Shown: positions 1-6,349, counted from the first letter of the stretch. The stretch: DNA of 8,341 nt from an uncultured Acidobacteriota bacterium (GCA_937925645.1 CALAMB010000389.1:1-8341); one strand, 5' to 3'. Translations and numbers: made by a program. The notes: a model not told the origin generated them from the letters alone.

Positions 1-1
1 C

Positions 2-868
2 ATGGTCAAGGTGCAGGACGGCTGCAACGCGGCGTGCGCCTACTGCATCGTCCCCACCGTGCGGGGCTCCGAGCGCAGCGCGTCCCCCGACACTGTGGCG
101 GCCCGCGTCGCGGCGCTGGCCGCGGCCGGCGCCCGCGAGATCATCCTCACCGGGATCCACCTGGGCCGCTACGGACACACGCTCACGCCGCCCGCCTCGC
201 TGGCCGGCCTGCTGGAGCGGTTGTTGCGCGACACGCCCGTCGGCCGCGTCCGCCTCAGCTCCGTGGAGCCGCTGGAGTTCGACGCGGCGCTCCTGGCGCT
301 CATCGGCCGCGAGCCGCGGCTGGCGCCCCACTTCCACGTGCCGCTCCAGAGCGGGTCGGCGGCGGTGCTCGCGCGCATGGGCCGGCCGTACACGCCGGAC
401 CAGTACCTCGCGGTGGTGCGGCGGCTGGCGGCGCTCAGACCGTTGGCCGCCCTGGGCGCCGACGTGATCGCGGGGTTCCCGGGCGAGAACGAGGCGGAGT
501 TCCAGGAGACGGCGGCGCTCGTCGCCGCGTCGCCCCTGACCTACCTGCACGTGTTCCCCTTCTCGCCGCGGCCCGGCACGCCGGCCGCCGCCATGCGCGG
601 CCGCCTGCCCGAGCGGGAGGTGGCCCGGCGCACAAAGATTTTGCGGGATATCAGCCAGGAGAAACGCCAGCGGCACCTGGAGGCATGCCTCGGCCGCGCG
701 CTCCCCGCCCTCGTCCTGCGCAGCGGCGGCCGGTTCGCCGGCAGCCAGGCGCTCACCGAGAACTACATCACCCTGACCCTCGCCGAGGCACTCCCGCCCA
801 ACACCGCCGTGCAGGTCCGGATCCGCACGATCGACGCTTCCGGACGGGCCGCCGGAATCCTCGTCTGA
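2..868 (+). CDS. mtaB: tRNA (N6-threonylcarbamoyladenosine(37)-C2)-methylthiotransferase, MtaB type, 5'-truncated by the window
   Basis: This is a radical-SAM enzyme that, in its family, adds a methylthio group to t6A at position 37 of tRNAs reading ANN codons, acting in the cytoplasm. The first visible residues carry the CxxxCxxC iron-sulfur motif as CNAACAYC (Cys 8, 12 and 15 of the visible part). It is followed by an RGSERS segment and by LTGIHLGRYG, which is typical of MtaB; MiaB has a QNVNSY-like motif there. The radical-SAM barrel continues to about residue 220, with HVPLQSGS and DVIAGFPGE motifs. The last 60 or so residues (from about 225, including a TENY motif) look like a TRAM-type RNA-binding tail. 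The ATG at position 2 is internal: family members are about 430-450 residues, and the N-terminal UPF0004-type domain must lie upstream of the window. The stop TGA is at 866-868. The family call is firm; MtaB over MiaB rests on the motifs. Confidence 0.88.
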   Translation: MVKVQDGCNAACAYCIVPTVRGSERSASPDTVAARVAALAAAGAREIILTGIHLGRYGHTLTPPASLAGLLERLLRDTPVGRVRLSSVEPLEFDAALLALIGREPRLAPHFHVPLQSGSAAVLARMGRPYTPDQYLAVVRRLAALRPLAALGADVIAGFPGENEAEFQETAALVAASPLTYLHVFPFSPRPGTPAAAMRGRLPEREVARRTKILRDISQEKRQRHLEACLGRALPALVLRSGGRFAGSQALTENYITLTLAEALPPNTAVQVRIRTIDASGRAAGILV

Positions 869-904
869 CTGCGCGGTCGGACCGAACCGGCCGGCCGATG
901 GGTC

Positions 905-918
905 CGGAACAGGTTCCG
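905..918. repeat. Short perfect inverted repeat CGGAAC-AG-GTTCCG
   Basis: Two 6-base arms separated by two bases lie 37 bases after the mtaB stop and about 60 bases before the promoter of the next gene. No T-run follows, so it is not a typical terminator. It could be an operator half-site pair or chance in GC-rich DNA; only the symmetry is seen. Confidence 0.3.
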
Positions 919-980
919 CGCGCTCACTGCATCAGACGGCACAGCGTAATTTCAGATACATGGAATGTCCGCCAATGGCA

Positions 981-1010
981 TTGACACATCCTTATCATGC
1001 AAATTAAAAT
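981..1010 (+). promoter_or_regulatory. Sigma-70-like promoter of the first secreted-protein gene
   Basis: A consensus -35 box TTGACA (981-986) is followed by an 18-base spacer and a TAAAAT -10 box (1005-1010, five of six consensus bases). It lies in a locally AT-rich stretch within otherwise GC-rich DNA. The 35 bases or so from the -10 box to the start codon leave room for a short leader. It also argues against the in-frame ATG at 965, which lies upstream of the -35 box. Confidence 0.6.
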
Positions 1011-1034
1011 TTCCTAAAATTGAATACTGTTACC

Positions 1035-1040
1035 GGAGGA
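1035..1040 (+). promoter_or_regulatory. Ribosome binding site GGAGGA that fixes the start at 1046
   Basis: GGAGGA lies five bases before ATG 1046. The alternative in-frame ATG at 965 would add 27 residues in front of the signal peptide and has no comparable site. Confidence 0.75.
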
Positions 1041-1045
1041 TTCAT

Positions 1046-2254
1046 ATGTCCAAACAACGAATGGCGGCGGTCATCTGTATCGTCGCGCTCGCCCTCATGC
1101 TGCCGGCGCTGGCGGCGGACTTCGCCCACCGCACGATGGAACTGAAGCCCGCTCTCAAAGGGACCGGTGTCTGGCTGTACAAAGGCGCCCCGTCAACGGA
1201 GCCGCAGAACGCGCTGGTGAAATCCACGGCCCCCCGATCCGCCTACCGCTGGACCCCCCGGATCGTGAAAAACGGCGCCCCCAGCATCCTGGTGTATGCC
1301 GACGACTACTATCATACCGCCCCCAACACGTTCACCGACCAGGCGCTGCAATGGTGGGGGCTGGGCTACACCGCCTACTACGACGGCAACTGGAGCGGGT
1401 TCGAGACCGCCCTGCAGAGCCAGCCCTGGGACATCGTCATCGTCGCCAACGACAATTACAGCACGCAGAATACGCTGTTCGACCTCCTGGACGCACACGT
1501 GACCGGCGGGGGCGCCCTGTACTTCCATAGCTGGACAACCAGTGGGTGGACAATAACCAAGGCCATGGCATATCCGTTCTTCGCCCACATGGGCATTGAT
1601 TGGAACTTCGATGATTACGATCCCCCCGACCCGGTGCTCTGGTGGGATCCGGCGCACCAGTTATTCAATGACCCCATGTCGGTGCCCGAGTTTACCAATC
1701 TGACCGGTTATCGATACGGCACCTACGGTCAACATCTTTACGCCCTTGCCGGCTTCGATGCCGTGGCCGGATACACGCCCGCCCCCTCCGCGGGAGAAGC
1801 CGCCCTGGTGACGGGTAACGACGGCCGGACGATCTTCAGAGGATTCCTCGACGGGCAGAACGATGCCGACCTGGACACTGACGGCATGCCGGACGGCCGG
1901 GAACTCTGGATCAACATCGTGGGGTATTTCCTTGGGTTGGACTACGAACGGTACGATTTGATTTTCGTCGACGACTACGGCCGCTCCAAGCTCTGCATCA
2001 ACAGCGACACCGGCGATTACGTCTACCACGTGCTCACCGGCACCGGCGCCGGCGAGTACACCGGCACGGGTGTCTTCCAGACTTACAACTACGGCTACTA
2101 CTTCTACAACCAGGACGGCAACCCGTGGCTCGTCTACGTCAACCACGCCACCAACATCAACCGGGCCACCGGCTACATGAAATGGGGCGCCAAGCGGATC
2201 AACTCCGTGCTGTACGACCGGATCACCACGAACAACCCGGATACCTGCGACTGA
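1046..2254 (+). CDS. Secreted protein with glutamine-amidotransferase-like (ThuA-type) alpha/beta domain and shared C-terminal module
   Basis: The product has 402 residues. Residues 1-24 form a signal peptide (basic start, hydrophobic core, ALAA before Asp25), so it is probably exported. Residues about 80-298 look like a Rossmann-type alpha/beta domain: ILVYADDYYH strand and turn, then WDIVIVAND, a GGGALYFHSW segment and a final NIVGYFL helix. This is the pattern of class-I-glutamine-amidotransferase-like or ThuA-like domains, but I see no catalytic Cys; the mature protein has only two cysteines and neither lies in this domain. Residues 273-286 (from DADLDTDG to E286) resemble a thrombospondin-type-3 calcium loop. 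Residues 303-402 are the 100-residue module also found in the three downstream Kelch proteins, and hold both mature cysteines (317 and 401). The start at 1046 is chosen on the ribosome binding site and signal peptide. The gene has its own promoter and hairpin terminator. Function is unknown; the fold assignment is by pattern only. Confidence 0.85.
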   Translation: MSKQRMAAVICIVALALMLPALAADFAHRTMELKPALKGTGVWLYKGAPSTEPQNALVKSTAPRSAYRWTPRIVKNGAPSILVYADDYYHTAPNTFTDQALQWWGLGYTAYYDGNWSGFETALQSQPWDIVIVANDNYSTQNTLFDLLDAHVTGGGALYFHSWTTSGWTITKAMAYPFFAHMGIDWNFDDYDPPDPVLWWDPAHQLFNDPMSVPEFTNLTGYRYGTYGQHLYALAGFDAVAGYTPAPSAGEAALVTGNDGRTIFRGFLDGQNDADLDTDGMPDGRELWINIVGYFLGLDYERYDLIFVDDYGRSKLCINSDTGDYVYHVLTGTGAGEYTGTGVFQTYNYGYYFYNQDGNPWLVYVNHATNINRATGYMKWGAKRINSVLYDRITTNNPDTCD

Positions 2255-2306
2255 CCGCCCCCGCATCCTGTTCGAACCCACAAGGGCCCGCGCCGCGCGC
2301 GGGCCC
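1952..2306 (+). repeat. 3' cassette, copy 1: C-terminal module plus stop and terminator hairpin
   Basis: This copy codes residues 303-402 of the first secreted protein and continues through the stop into the GGGCCCGCGC hairpin. Bases 2033-2211 are identical to 5935-6113 and 7889-8067. The start is sharp: the sequence before the YDLIF codons is unrelated to the Kelch genes. The post-stop spacer is closest to that of copy 3 (CCGCCCCCGCAT followed by TGTTCGAACCCACAA, with one differing base). Confidence 0.9.
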
Positions 2307-2315
2307 TCATGTTTT
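2284..2315 (+). terminator. GC-rich hairpin terminator after the first secreted-protein gene
   Basis: GGGCCCGCGC (2284-2293), loop CGC and GCGCGGGCCC (2297-2306) give a perfect 10-base-pair stem, 29 bases after the stop. The T-tract is poor (TCATGTTTTA), unlike the three other copies, so termination may be weaker here. Confidence 0.65.
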
Positions 2316-2367
2316 ATCCCTACAGGCACATCGCGCAACCCACCCGCGGCTTCGGGTAAAAAATGTG

Positions 2368-2396
2368 TTGCCCAACCGTGCATCCCCACACATAAT
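2368..2396 (+). promoter_or_regulatory. Sigma-70-like promoter of the first Kelch gene
   Basis: TTGCCC (2368-2373, four of six consensus bases), a 17-base spacer and CATAAT (2391-2396, five of six). It lies between the upstream terminator and the start at 2444. The sequence is not related to the promoters of the two downstream Kelch genes. Confidence 0.45.
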
Positions 2397-2431
2397 GGTC
2401 GGACATCGAGTTCTCAATACTGTCGTTACAC

Positions 2432-2436
2432 AGGAG
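2432..2436 (+). promoter_or_regulatory. Ribosome binding site AGGAG of the first Kelch gene
   Basis: AGGAG lies seven bases before ATG 2444, and the encoded N-terminus is at once a signal peptide, which supports this start. Confidence 0.65.
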
Positions 2437-2443
2437 AGGCCAA

Positions 2444-4207
2444 ATGCTTCAGCGCAACACGAAGTGTCTGACTGTGTTCCTGGTCGCATGGCTGACCATG
2501 GGCATCTCGTCAGCCACCCTGGGGGCGGACACCCTGCGTCATTGGACCAACTACGACAAACAACGGGCCTATACCGGCACCGAAGATCAGTTGTACCGGA
2601 AGGCGTTGGCCATGGCTCCGATGGCGGAAAGCCCCTCACCTGATTTGTTGACCGGCCTTCATTTTGACGGGAGCGCCGTTGCCAGCCGTTGCATCCCCGG
2701 CCTGCCCCAGACCATCCGACTGGCGTTGTCCAACCGGACCGACAGCCCCGGCCTGGTTCAACTGGCTTACGGCGTCGAGGGCCAGCGGGGCTTCATCACG
2801 GGTCCCGAGTCCGTCTACCTGGGCGCCTGGGATACGGCGGCCATCGAGGTGACCGTTGTAACCGATCCGGCCCTGCCGTCCGGTCAAACGGTCCGCGCCT
2901 CGATCCACGCTTTCGGCCCAGGGCTCACCTCGGCCACCGATATTCAGAGTCTGACGGCGACGGCGGTGTGGGAACTGGCTCCCACCGAACCCAACAACGG
3001 CCGCATGGATAACGTCGTCGCCGTGTACAACGGCATGATCTGGTCAGTGACCGGCTGGGGCTCCTACCGTGAAGTGAGCGTCCTTAACCCGGACACCGAC
3101 ACCTGGACGGTCATTCCCCTGTCCCGGCCGCCGTTCGGGGTCGGGATTGACCGCGCCCGTTCGGGAGCGGTACACGGCTCCAAGGTGTACATGTACGGCG
3201 ACACCGCCACCGCCGGATTCACCGGCCTCTGGTCCTACAACATGGCGACGAATGTCTGGTTGAACGAGTCGCCCGGGGGAACACCACCACCCTACAGCGG
3301 CATCTGGACGCCGGCGTGGGCAACCGATCCAGAAACCGGATTGTTCTACATCACCGGTGGCGCCACCACACCGGGCGGGGGCAACCTGAACACGGTTTAC
3401 GTGTACAATCCCGTGACGAATGCCTGGTTGGCCCCATTGCCCAACTTCACCACGGTCCGGGATCACCATGCCGCGTTCATCTTCCGGCGGCCCAGCGACG
3501 GCCACAAACTGCTCTGCGTGGCCGGCGGCACCACGTCTTACTTTACCTATCTGACCAGCACGCAGTGCTACGATTTCAACACGGGCACCTGGAACGCCGA
3601 AAACGCCGATGTGCCGCACCTTCCCTTCGACTGGTGGGGCATGGGCTACTGTCAGCTGGAGTGCCGGCCGCCTCAGCTGTGGTTGGTCGGCGGCGTCACC
3701 AACGGCACGGCGACCATTCACAACCACTCCTATTACCATGAAGTGGGAACCAACACCTGGGTCAGCGGCGGAACATTCCCGTCACCGGCAGCATACCGAC
3801 TGAATGTCGCCGTGCTGGATGGCACCATCTACAAACTGGGCGGCTCCACGGGTGCCTTCACCCCCACCGGCACAGCCAGCCGGATCACTCCGCCGTGCAG
3901 CACGTACGACCTGATCTTTGTGGACGACCACGGCCGCTCCAAGCTCTGCATCAACAGCGACACCGGCGACTACGTCTACCACGTCCTCACCGGCACCGGC
4001 GTCGGCGAGTACACCGGCACGGGCGTTTTCAAGACCTACAACTACGGCTACTACTTCTACAACCAGGACGGCAACCCGTGGCTCGTCTACGTCAACCACG
4101 CCACCAACATCAACCGGGCCACCGGCTACATGAAATGGGGCGCCAAGCGGATCAACTCCGTGCTATACGACCGGATCACCACGGACAATCCGGACACCTG
4201 CGACTGA
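2444..4207 (+). CDS. Secreted Kelch-repeat protein, paralogue A
   Basis: The product has 587 residues. A signal peptide covers residues 1-28 (cleavage likely after LGA, before Asp29). Residues about 70-180 form a beta-rich, immunoglobulin-like domain with PGLPQTIRLALSNRT and GFITGPESVYLG segments. From about 188 to 485 there are about six Kelch-type blades, recognisable by repeated hydrophobic-strand, Gly-Gly or Tyr-Gly, then Y-N-x-x-T-N-x-W patterns (for example YNMATNVW and YNPVTNAW). Residues 488-587 are the shared C-terminal module. Eight cysteines in the mature part (83, 358, 375, 403, 407, 485, 502, 586) match those of paralogues B and C, which suggests disulfides outside the cytoplasm. 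Kelch propellers bind proteins or sugars, and some (galactose oxidase) are enzymes; I see no basis to choose. It is the most divergent of the three tandem paralogues. It has its own promoter and terminator. Confidence 0.9.
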   Translation: MLQRNTKCLTVFLVAWLTMGISSATLGADTLRHWTNYDKQRAYTGTEDQLYRKALAMAPMAESPSPDLLTGLHFDGSAVASRCIPGLPQTIRLALSNRTDSPGLVQLAYGVEGQRGFITGPESVYLGAWDTAAIEVTVVTDPALPSGQTVRASIHAFGPGLTSATDIQSLTATAVWELAPTEPNNGRMDNVVAVYNGMIWSVTGWGSYREVSVLNPDTDTWTVIPLSRPPFGVGIDRARSGAVHGSKVYMYGDTATAGFTGLWSYNMATNVWLNESPGGTPPPYSGIWTPAWATDPETGLFYITGGATTPGGGNLNTVYVYNPVTNAWLAPLPNFTTVRDHHAAFIFRRPSDGHKLLCVAGGTTSYFTYLTSTQCYDFNTGTWNAENADVPHLPFDWWGMGYCQLECRPPQLWLVGGVTNGTATIHNHSYYHEVGTNTWVSGGTFPSPAAYRLNVAVLDGTIYKLGGSTGAFTPTGTASRITPPCSTYDLIFVDDHGRSKLCINSDTGDYVYHVLTGTGVGEYTGTGVFKTYNYGYYFYNQDGNPWLVYVNHATNINRATGYMKWGAKRINSVLYDRITTDNPDTCD

Positions 4208-4264
4208 TCGTCCCCGCATTGCATTCGAACCAAAGGGCCCGCGCCGCGCGCGGGCCTTTTTTTT
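3905..4264 (+). repeat. 3' cassette, copy 2: C-terminal module plus stop and terminator hairpin
   Basis: This copy codes residues 488-587 of Kelch paralogue A. It is slightly more divergent than the others: against the 179-base block common to copies 1, 3 and 4 it has five differences, all near the start of that block (Ala to Val, Gln to Lys and three synonymous changes). Bases 4037-4164 are identical in all four copies. Confidence 0.9.
4232..4264 (+). terminator. Rho-independent terminator after Kelch paralogue A
   Basis: GGCCCGCGC (4236-4244), loop CGC and GCGCGGGCC (4248-4256) form the core stem. It is extended by a G-T pair and A-T pairs into a run of eight T (4257-4264). This is the strongest terminator of the four. 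Confidence 0.88.
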
Positions 4265-4326
4265 CGTTTTCCCGTGATCGTCCCTTCTGTTGGAAGTTGG
4301 AATCTGCCCGGATCGGTATGAATCGC

Positions 4327-4355
4327 TTGAACTATTCATTCGTTTGTGCTACAAA
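4327..4355 (+). promoter_or_regulatory. Promoter of Kelch paralogue B
   Basis: TTGAAC (4327-4332), a 17-base spacer and TACAAA (4350-4355). The spacing and both boxes are kept in the matching position of paralogue C, while flanking bases differ. It lies downstream of the in-frame ATG at 4318, which makes that ATG an unlikely start. Confidence 0.55.
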
Positions 4356-4387
4356 TCACAATAATCGCCCTTATCATTTTTTGGCGC

Positions 4388-4393
4388 AAGGAG
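4388..4393 (+). promoter_or_regulatory. Ribosome binding site AAGGAG that fixes the start at 4399
   Basis: AAGGAG lies five bases before ATG 4399. The open frame extends far upstream through the previous gene's 3' end (to 3895), but only the 4399 start gives a signal peptide at the very N-terminus. Confidence 0.75.
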
Positions 4394-4398
4394 TCACC

Positions 4399-6156
4399 AT
4401 GTCCAACCCTAGAGTCAGACCGCTTGTCGTGATCCTAGCTCTGCTGCTGATCGGTGCGACCACCTGCATCGTTCTGGGAGCGGATGCCAGCCGCCGCGGT
4501 TTCGACCTGCGATCCGTCCAGCCGCGGGTGTCCACCGGCACCGCCGACCAGCCCTTCCGGATGGCGCCGGCCATGGCCCGGACGCTCCAGACGGCCGCGC
4601 CGGACCGGGCCACCGGCCTCAGTTTTGACCAGCCCCTCGTCACCACCGCCTGCACCCCCGGCCTGCCCCAGACCGTGACCCTGAAGCTGACCAACCGGAC
4701 GGGTACCCGCGGCCTGGTCCGGCTGGAATACATCATCGACGACGCCCAGGGCTTCATCACCGGTCCCGAGTCCGTCTACCTGGGCGCCCGGGACGAGACC
4801 ACCATCGACGTGACCGTCGTGACCGATCCGGCGCTGTCGCCGGGCCAGACGGTCTCCGCCTCAGTCCTCGCCTTCGGGCTGGGCTTCTCCTCGACCACCG
4901 ACATCCAGAGCCTGATGGCGGTGGCGGTGTGGGAGCTGATCGCCACCGAGCCCGACAGCGGCCGCATGGACAACGTGGTGGCCGCCTACAACGGTCAGGT
5001 CTGGTCCATCACCGGTTACGGCGCCAACGCCAACGTGCGCGTCTTCAATCCGGCCACCAACGCCTGGTCCACGGTCGCCGGCTCCGCGCCGCCGTTCGGC
5101 ACTAACTATATAAGATCCGGCGCGGTCTACGGCTCCAAAGTCTATATGTACGGCGACGCTTCCAATCCCGGTGCCAACGGCTTGTGGTCCTACAACATGG
5201 CCACCAACGTCTGGACCCTTGAGGCGCCCGGCGGCACGCCGCCGCCTTACAACGGCATCTGGGCCCCGGCCTGGGTGGCCGATCCCGAGACCGGTATCCT
5301 CTACATGACCGGCGGCGCCACCGTGCCGGGCAATGGCAACCTGAACACGGTGTACGTGTACAATCCCGCCACGAACGCCTGGTTGGCCCCGTTGCCCAAC
5401 TTCACCACGGCCCGGGATTTCCACGCCGCCTTCATCTTCCGGCGCTCCAGCGACAACCACAAGCTGCTCTGCGTGGCCGGTGGCAACCTTGCCGGTTGGG
5501 GAGGGCTGACCAGCACCCAGTGCTACGATTTCAACACGGGCACATGGAAGGCCGAAAATGCCGACGTGCCGCCCCTGCCCGCCGACCACTGGGCCATGGG
5601 CTACTGCCAGCTCCCGTGCAGTCAACCGCAACTCTGGATGGTGGGCGGCGTGTTGGGCGGTGGCATCAGCAACCTGTCTTACTTTTACGACTCCGGCACC
5701 GGTGACTGGATGAGCGGCGGAGACTTCTCGTCACAAGCAGTCTACCGCAACAGCGCCGTGGCGCTGGACGGCACCATCTACAAGCTGGGCGGCTCGATCG
5801 GCAGCTTCAGCTACACCGGCTCAGCCAGCCGGATCACCCCGCCATGCTCCAGGTACGATCTGATCTTCGTGGATGACCACGGCCGTTCCAAGCTCTGCAT
5901 CAACAGCGACACCGGCGACTACGTCTATCACGTCCTCACCGGCACCGGCGCCGGCGAGTACACCGGCACGGGTGTCTTCCAGACTTACAACTACGGCTAC
6001 TACTTCTACAACCAGGACGGCAACCCGTGGCTCGTCTACGTCAACCACGCCACCAACATCAACCGGGCCACCGGCTACATGAAATGGGGCGCCAAGCGGA
6101 TCAACTCCGTGCTCTACGACCGGATCACCACGGATAACCCGGACACTTGCGACTGA
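4399..6156 (+). CDS. Secreted Kelch-repeat protein, paralogue B
   Basis: The product has 585 residues. Signal peptide 1-28 (hydrophobic core 8-27, LGA before Asp29; Cys23 is not in a valid lipobox, so signal peptidase I is more likely than lipoprotein processing). The beta-sandwich-like domain is at about 72-180. Kelch blades lie at about 190-225, 238-273, 286-330, 337-385, 395-438 and 445-482. The shared C-terminal module is 486-585. Mature cysteines are 85, 358, 375, 403, 407, 483, 500 and 584. It is nearly identical to paralogue C over the N-terminal domain and first four blades, then diverges over about residues 362-485. It has its own conserved promoter and leader and its own terminator. 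It is likely extracellular or surface-bound; ligand or activity is unknown. Confidence 0.9.
   Translation: MSNPRVRPLVVILALLLIGATTCIVLGADASRRGFDLRSVQPRVSTGTADQPFRMAPAMARTLQTAAPDRATGLSFDQPLVTTACTPGLPQTVTLKLTNRTGTRGLVRLEYIIDDAQGFITGPESVYLGARDETTIDVTVVTDPALSPGQTVSASVLAFGLGFSSTTDIQSLMAVAVWELIATEPDSGRMDNVVAAYNGQVWSITGYGANANVRVFNPATNAWSTVAGSAPPFGTNYIRSGAVYGSKVYMYGDASNPGANGLWSYNMATNVWTLEAPGGTPPPYNGIWAPAWVADPETGILYMTGGATVPGNGNLNTVYVYNPATNAWLAPLPNFTTARDFHAAFIFRRSSDNHKLLCVAGGNLAGWGGLTSTQCYDFNTGTWKAENADVPPLPADHWAMGYCQLPCSQPQLWMVGGVLGGGISNLSYFYDSGTGDWMSGGDFSSQAVYRNSAVALDGTIYKLGGSIGSFSYTGSASRITPPCSRYDLIFVDDHGRSKLCINSDTGDYVYHVLTGTGAGEYTGTGVFQTYNYGYYFYNQDGNPWLVYVNHATNINRATGYMKWGAKRINSVLYDRITTDNPDTCD
4486..4787 (+). 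repeat. 302-base stretch identical to 6437-6738
   Basis: This stretch codes the end of the signal peptide and most of the N-terminal domain of paralogue B. It matches paralogue C base for base at a constant offset of 1951. The equivalent part of paralogue A is clearly homologous but much more different. Confidence 0.93.
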
Positions 6157-6214
6157 CCGCCCCCGCATTCTGTTCGAACCCACAAGGGCCCGCGCCACGC
6201 GCGGGCCTTTTTTT
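5854..6214 (+). repeat. 3' cassette, copy 3: C-terminal module plus stop and terminator hairpin
   Basis: This copy codes residues 486-585 of paralogue B. Bases 5935-6113 are identical to copies 1 and 4. Its post-stop spacer is closer to that of the unrelated first gene (copy 1) than to that of its close paralogue C (copy 4). Confidence 0.9.
6184..6214 (+). terminator. Rho-independent terminator after Kelch paralogue B
   Basis: GGCCCGCGC (6187-6195), loop CAC and GCGCGGGCC (6199-6207), followed by seven T (6208-6214). The loop differs by one base from the other copies while the stem is kept. Confidence 0.88.
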
Positions 6215-6277
6215 CGTTTTTTCACGACCGTCCAGACTGGTTTAAGTTAAAACCGGTCCGGAATTGGTATGAACCGT

Positions 6278-6306
6278 TTGAAATTTTCATCCGTTTGTGC
6301 TACAAA
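6278..6306 (+). promoter_or_regulatory. Promoter of Kelch paralogue C
   Basis: TTGAAA (6278-6283), a 17-base spacer and TACAAA (6301-6306), aligned with the paralogue B promoter. The stretch from -10 to the ribosome binding site is nearly identical in both genes. Confidence 0.55.
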
Positions 6307-6338
6307 TCACAATCATCGCCCTTATCATTTTTTGGCAC

Positions 6339-6344
6339 AAGGAG
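6339..6344 (+). promoter_or_regulatory. Ribosome binding site AAGGAG that fixes the start at 6350
   Basis: AAGGAG lies five bases before ATG 6350. The in-frame ATG at 6269 lies upstream of the promoter and would bury the signal peptide behind 27 extra residues. Confidence 0.75.
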
Positions 6345-6349
6345 TCTCT

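Noticed and set aside
965..1045. N-terminal extension of the first secreted protein from ATG 965
   Set aside because: The ATG is upstream of a consensus -35 box, has no good ribosome binding site and would put 27 residues before a clear signal peptide. ATG 1046 has GGAGGA at the right distance.
1661..2389. 242-residue antisense open frame over the first secreted gene
   Set aside because: It crosses the terminator region and recurs opposite each module copy, as expected of a mirror of a conserved sense sequence.
4366..4393. Hairpin CGCC...GGCG hiding the ribosome binding site of paralogue B
   Set aside because: In paralogue C the second arm is GGCA and the first is unchanged, so pairing is not conserved.
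3895..4398. Long upstream extension of paralogue B overlapping the end of paralogue A
   Set aside because: It runs out of frame through the conserved module and across a strong terminator. ATG 4399 has AAGGAG and a signal peptide.
4462..4479. Lipoprotein signal at Cys23 of paralogues B and C
   Set aside because: The residues before the Cys (Ala-Thr-Thr) do not fit a lipobox, and paralogue A has no Cys there. The LGA-Asp site fits signal peptidase I.
5482..5853. Diversity-generating retroelement acting on the variable Kelch blades
   Set aside because: No reverse transcriptase or template repeat is in the window, and the differences are not confined to adenine positions.
6269..6349. In-frame ATG 6269 as start of paralogue C
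   Set aside because: It lies upstream of the promoter, and the B and C leaders differ at all codon positions, as non-coding DNA would. ATG 6350 fits the ribosome binding site and signal peptide.
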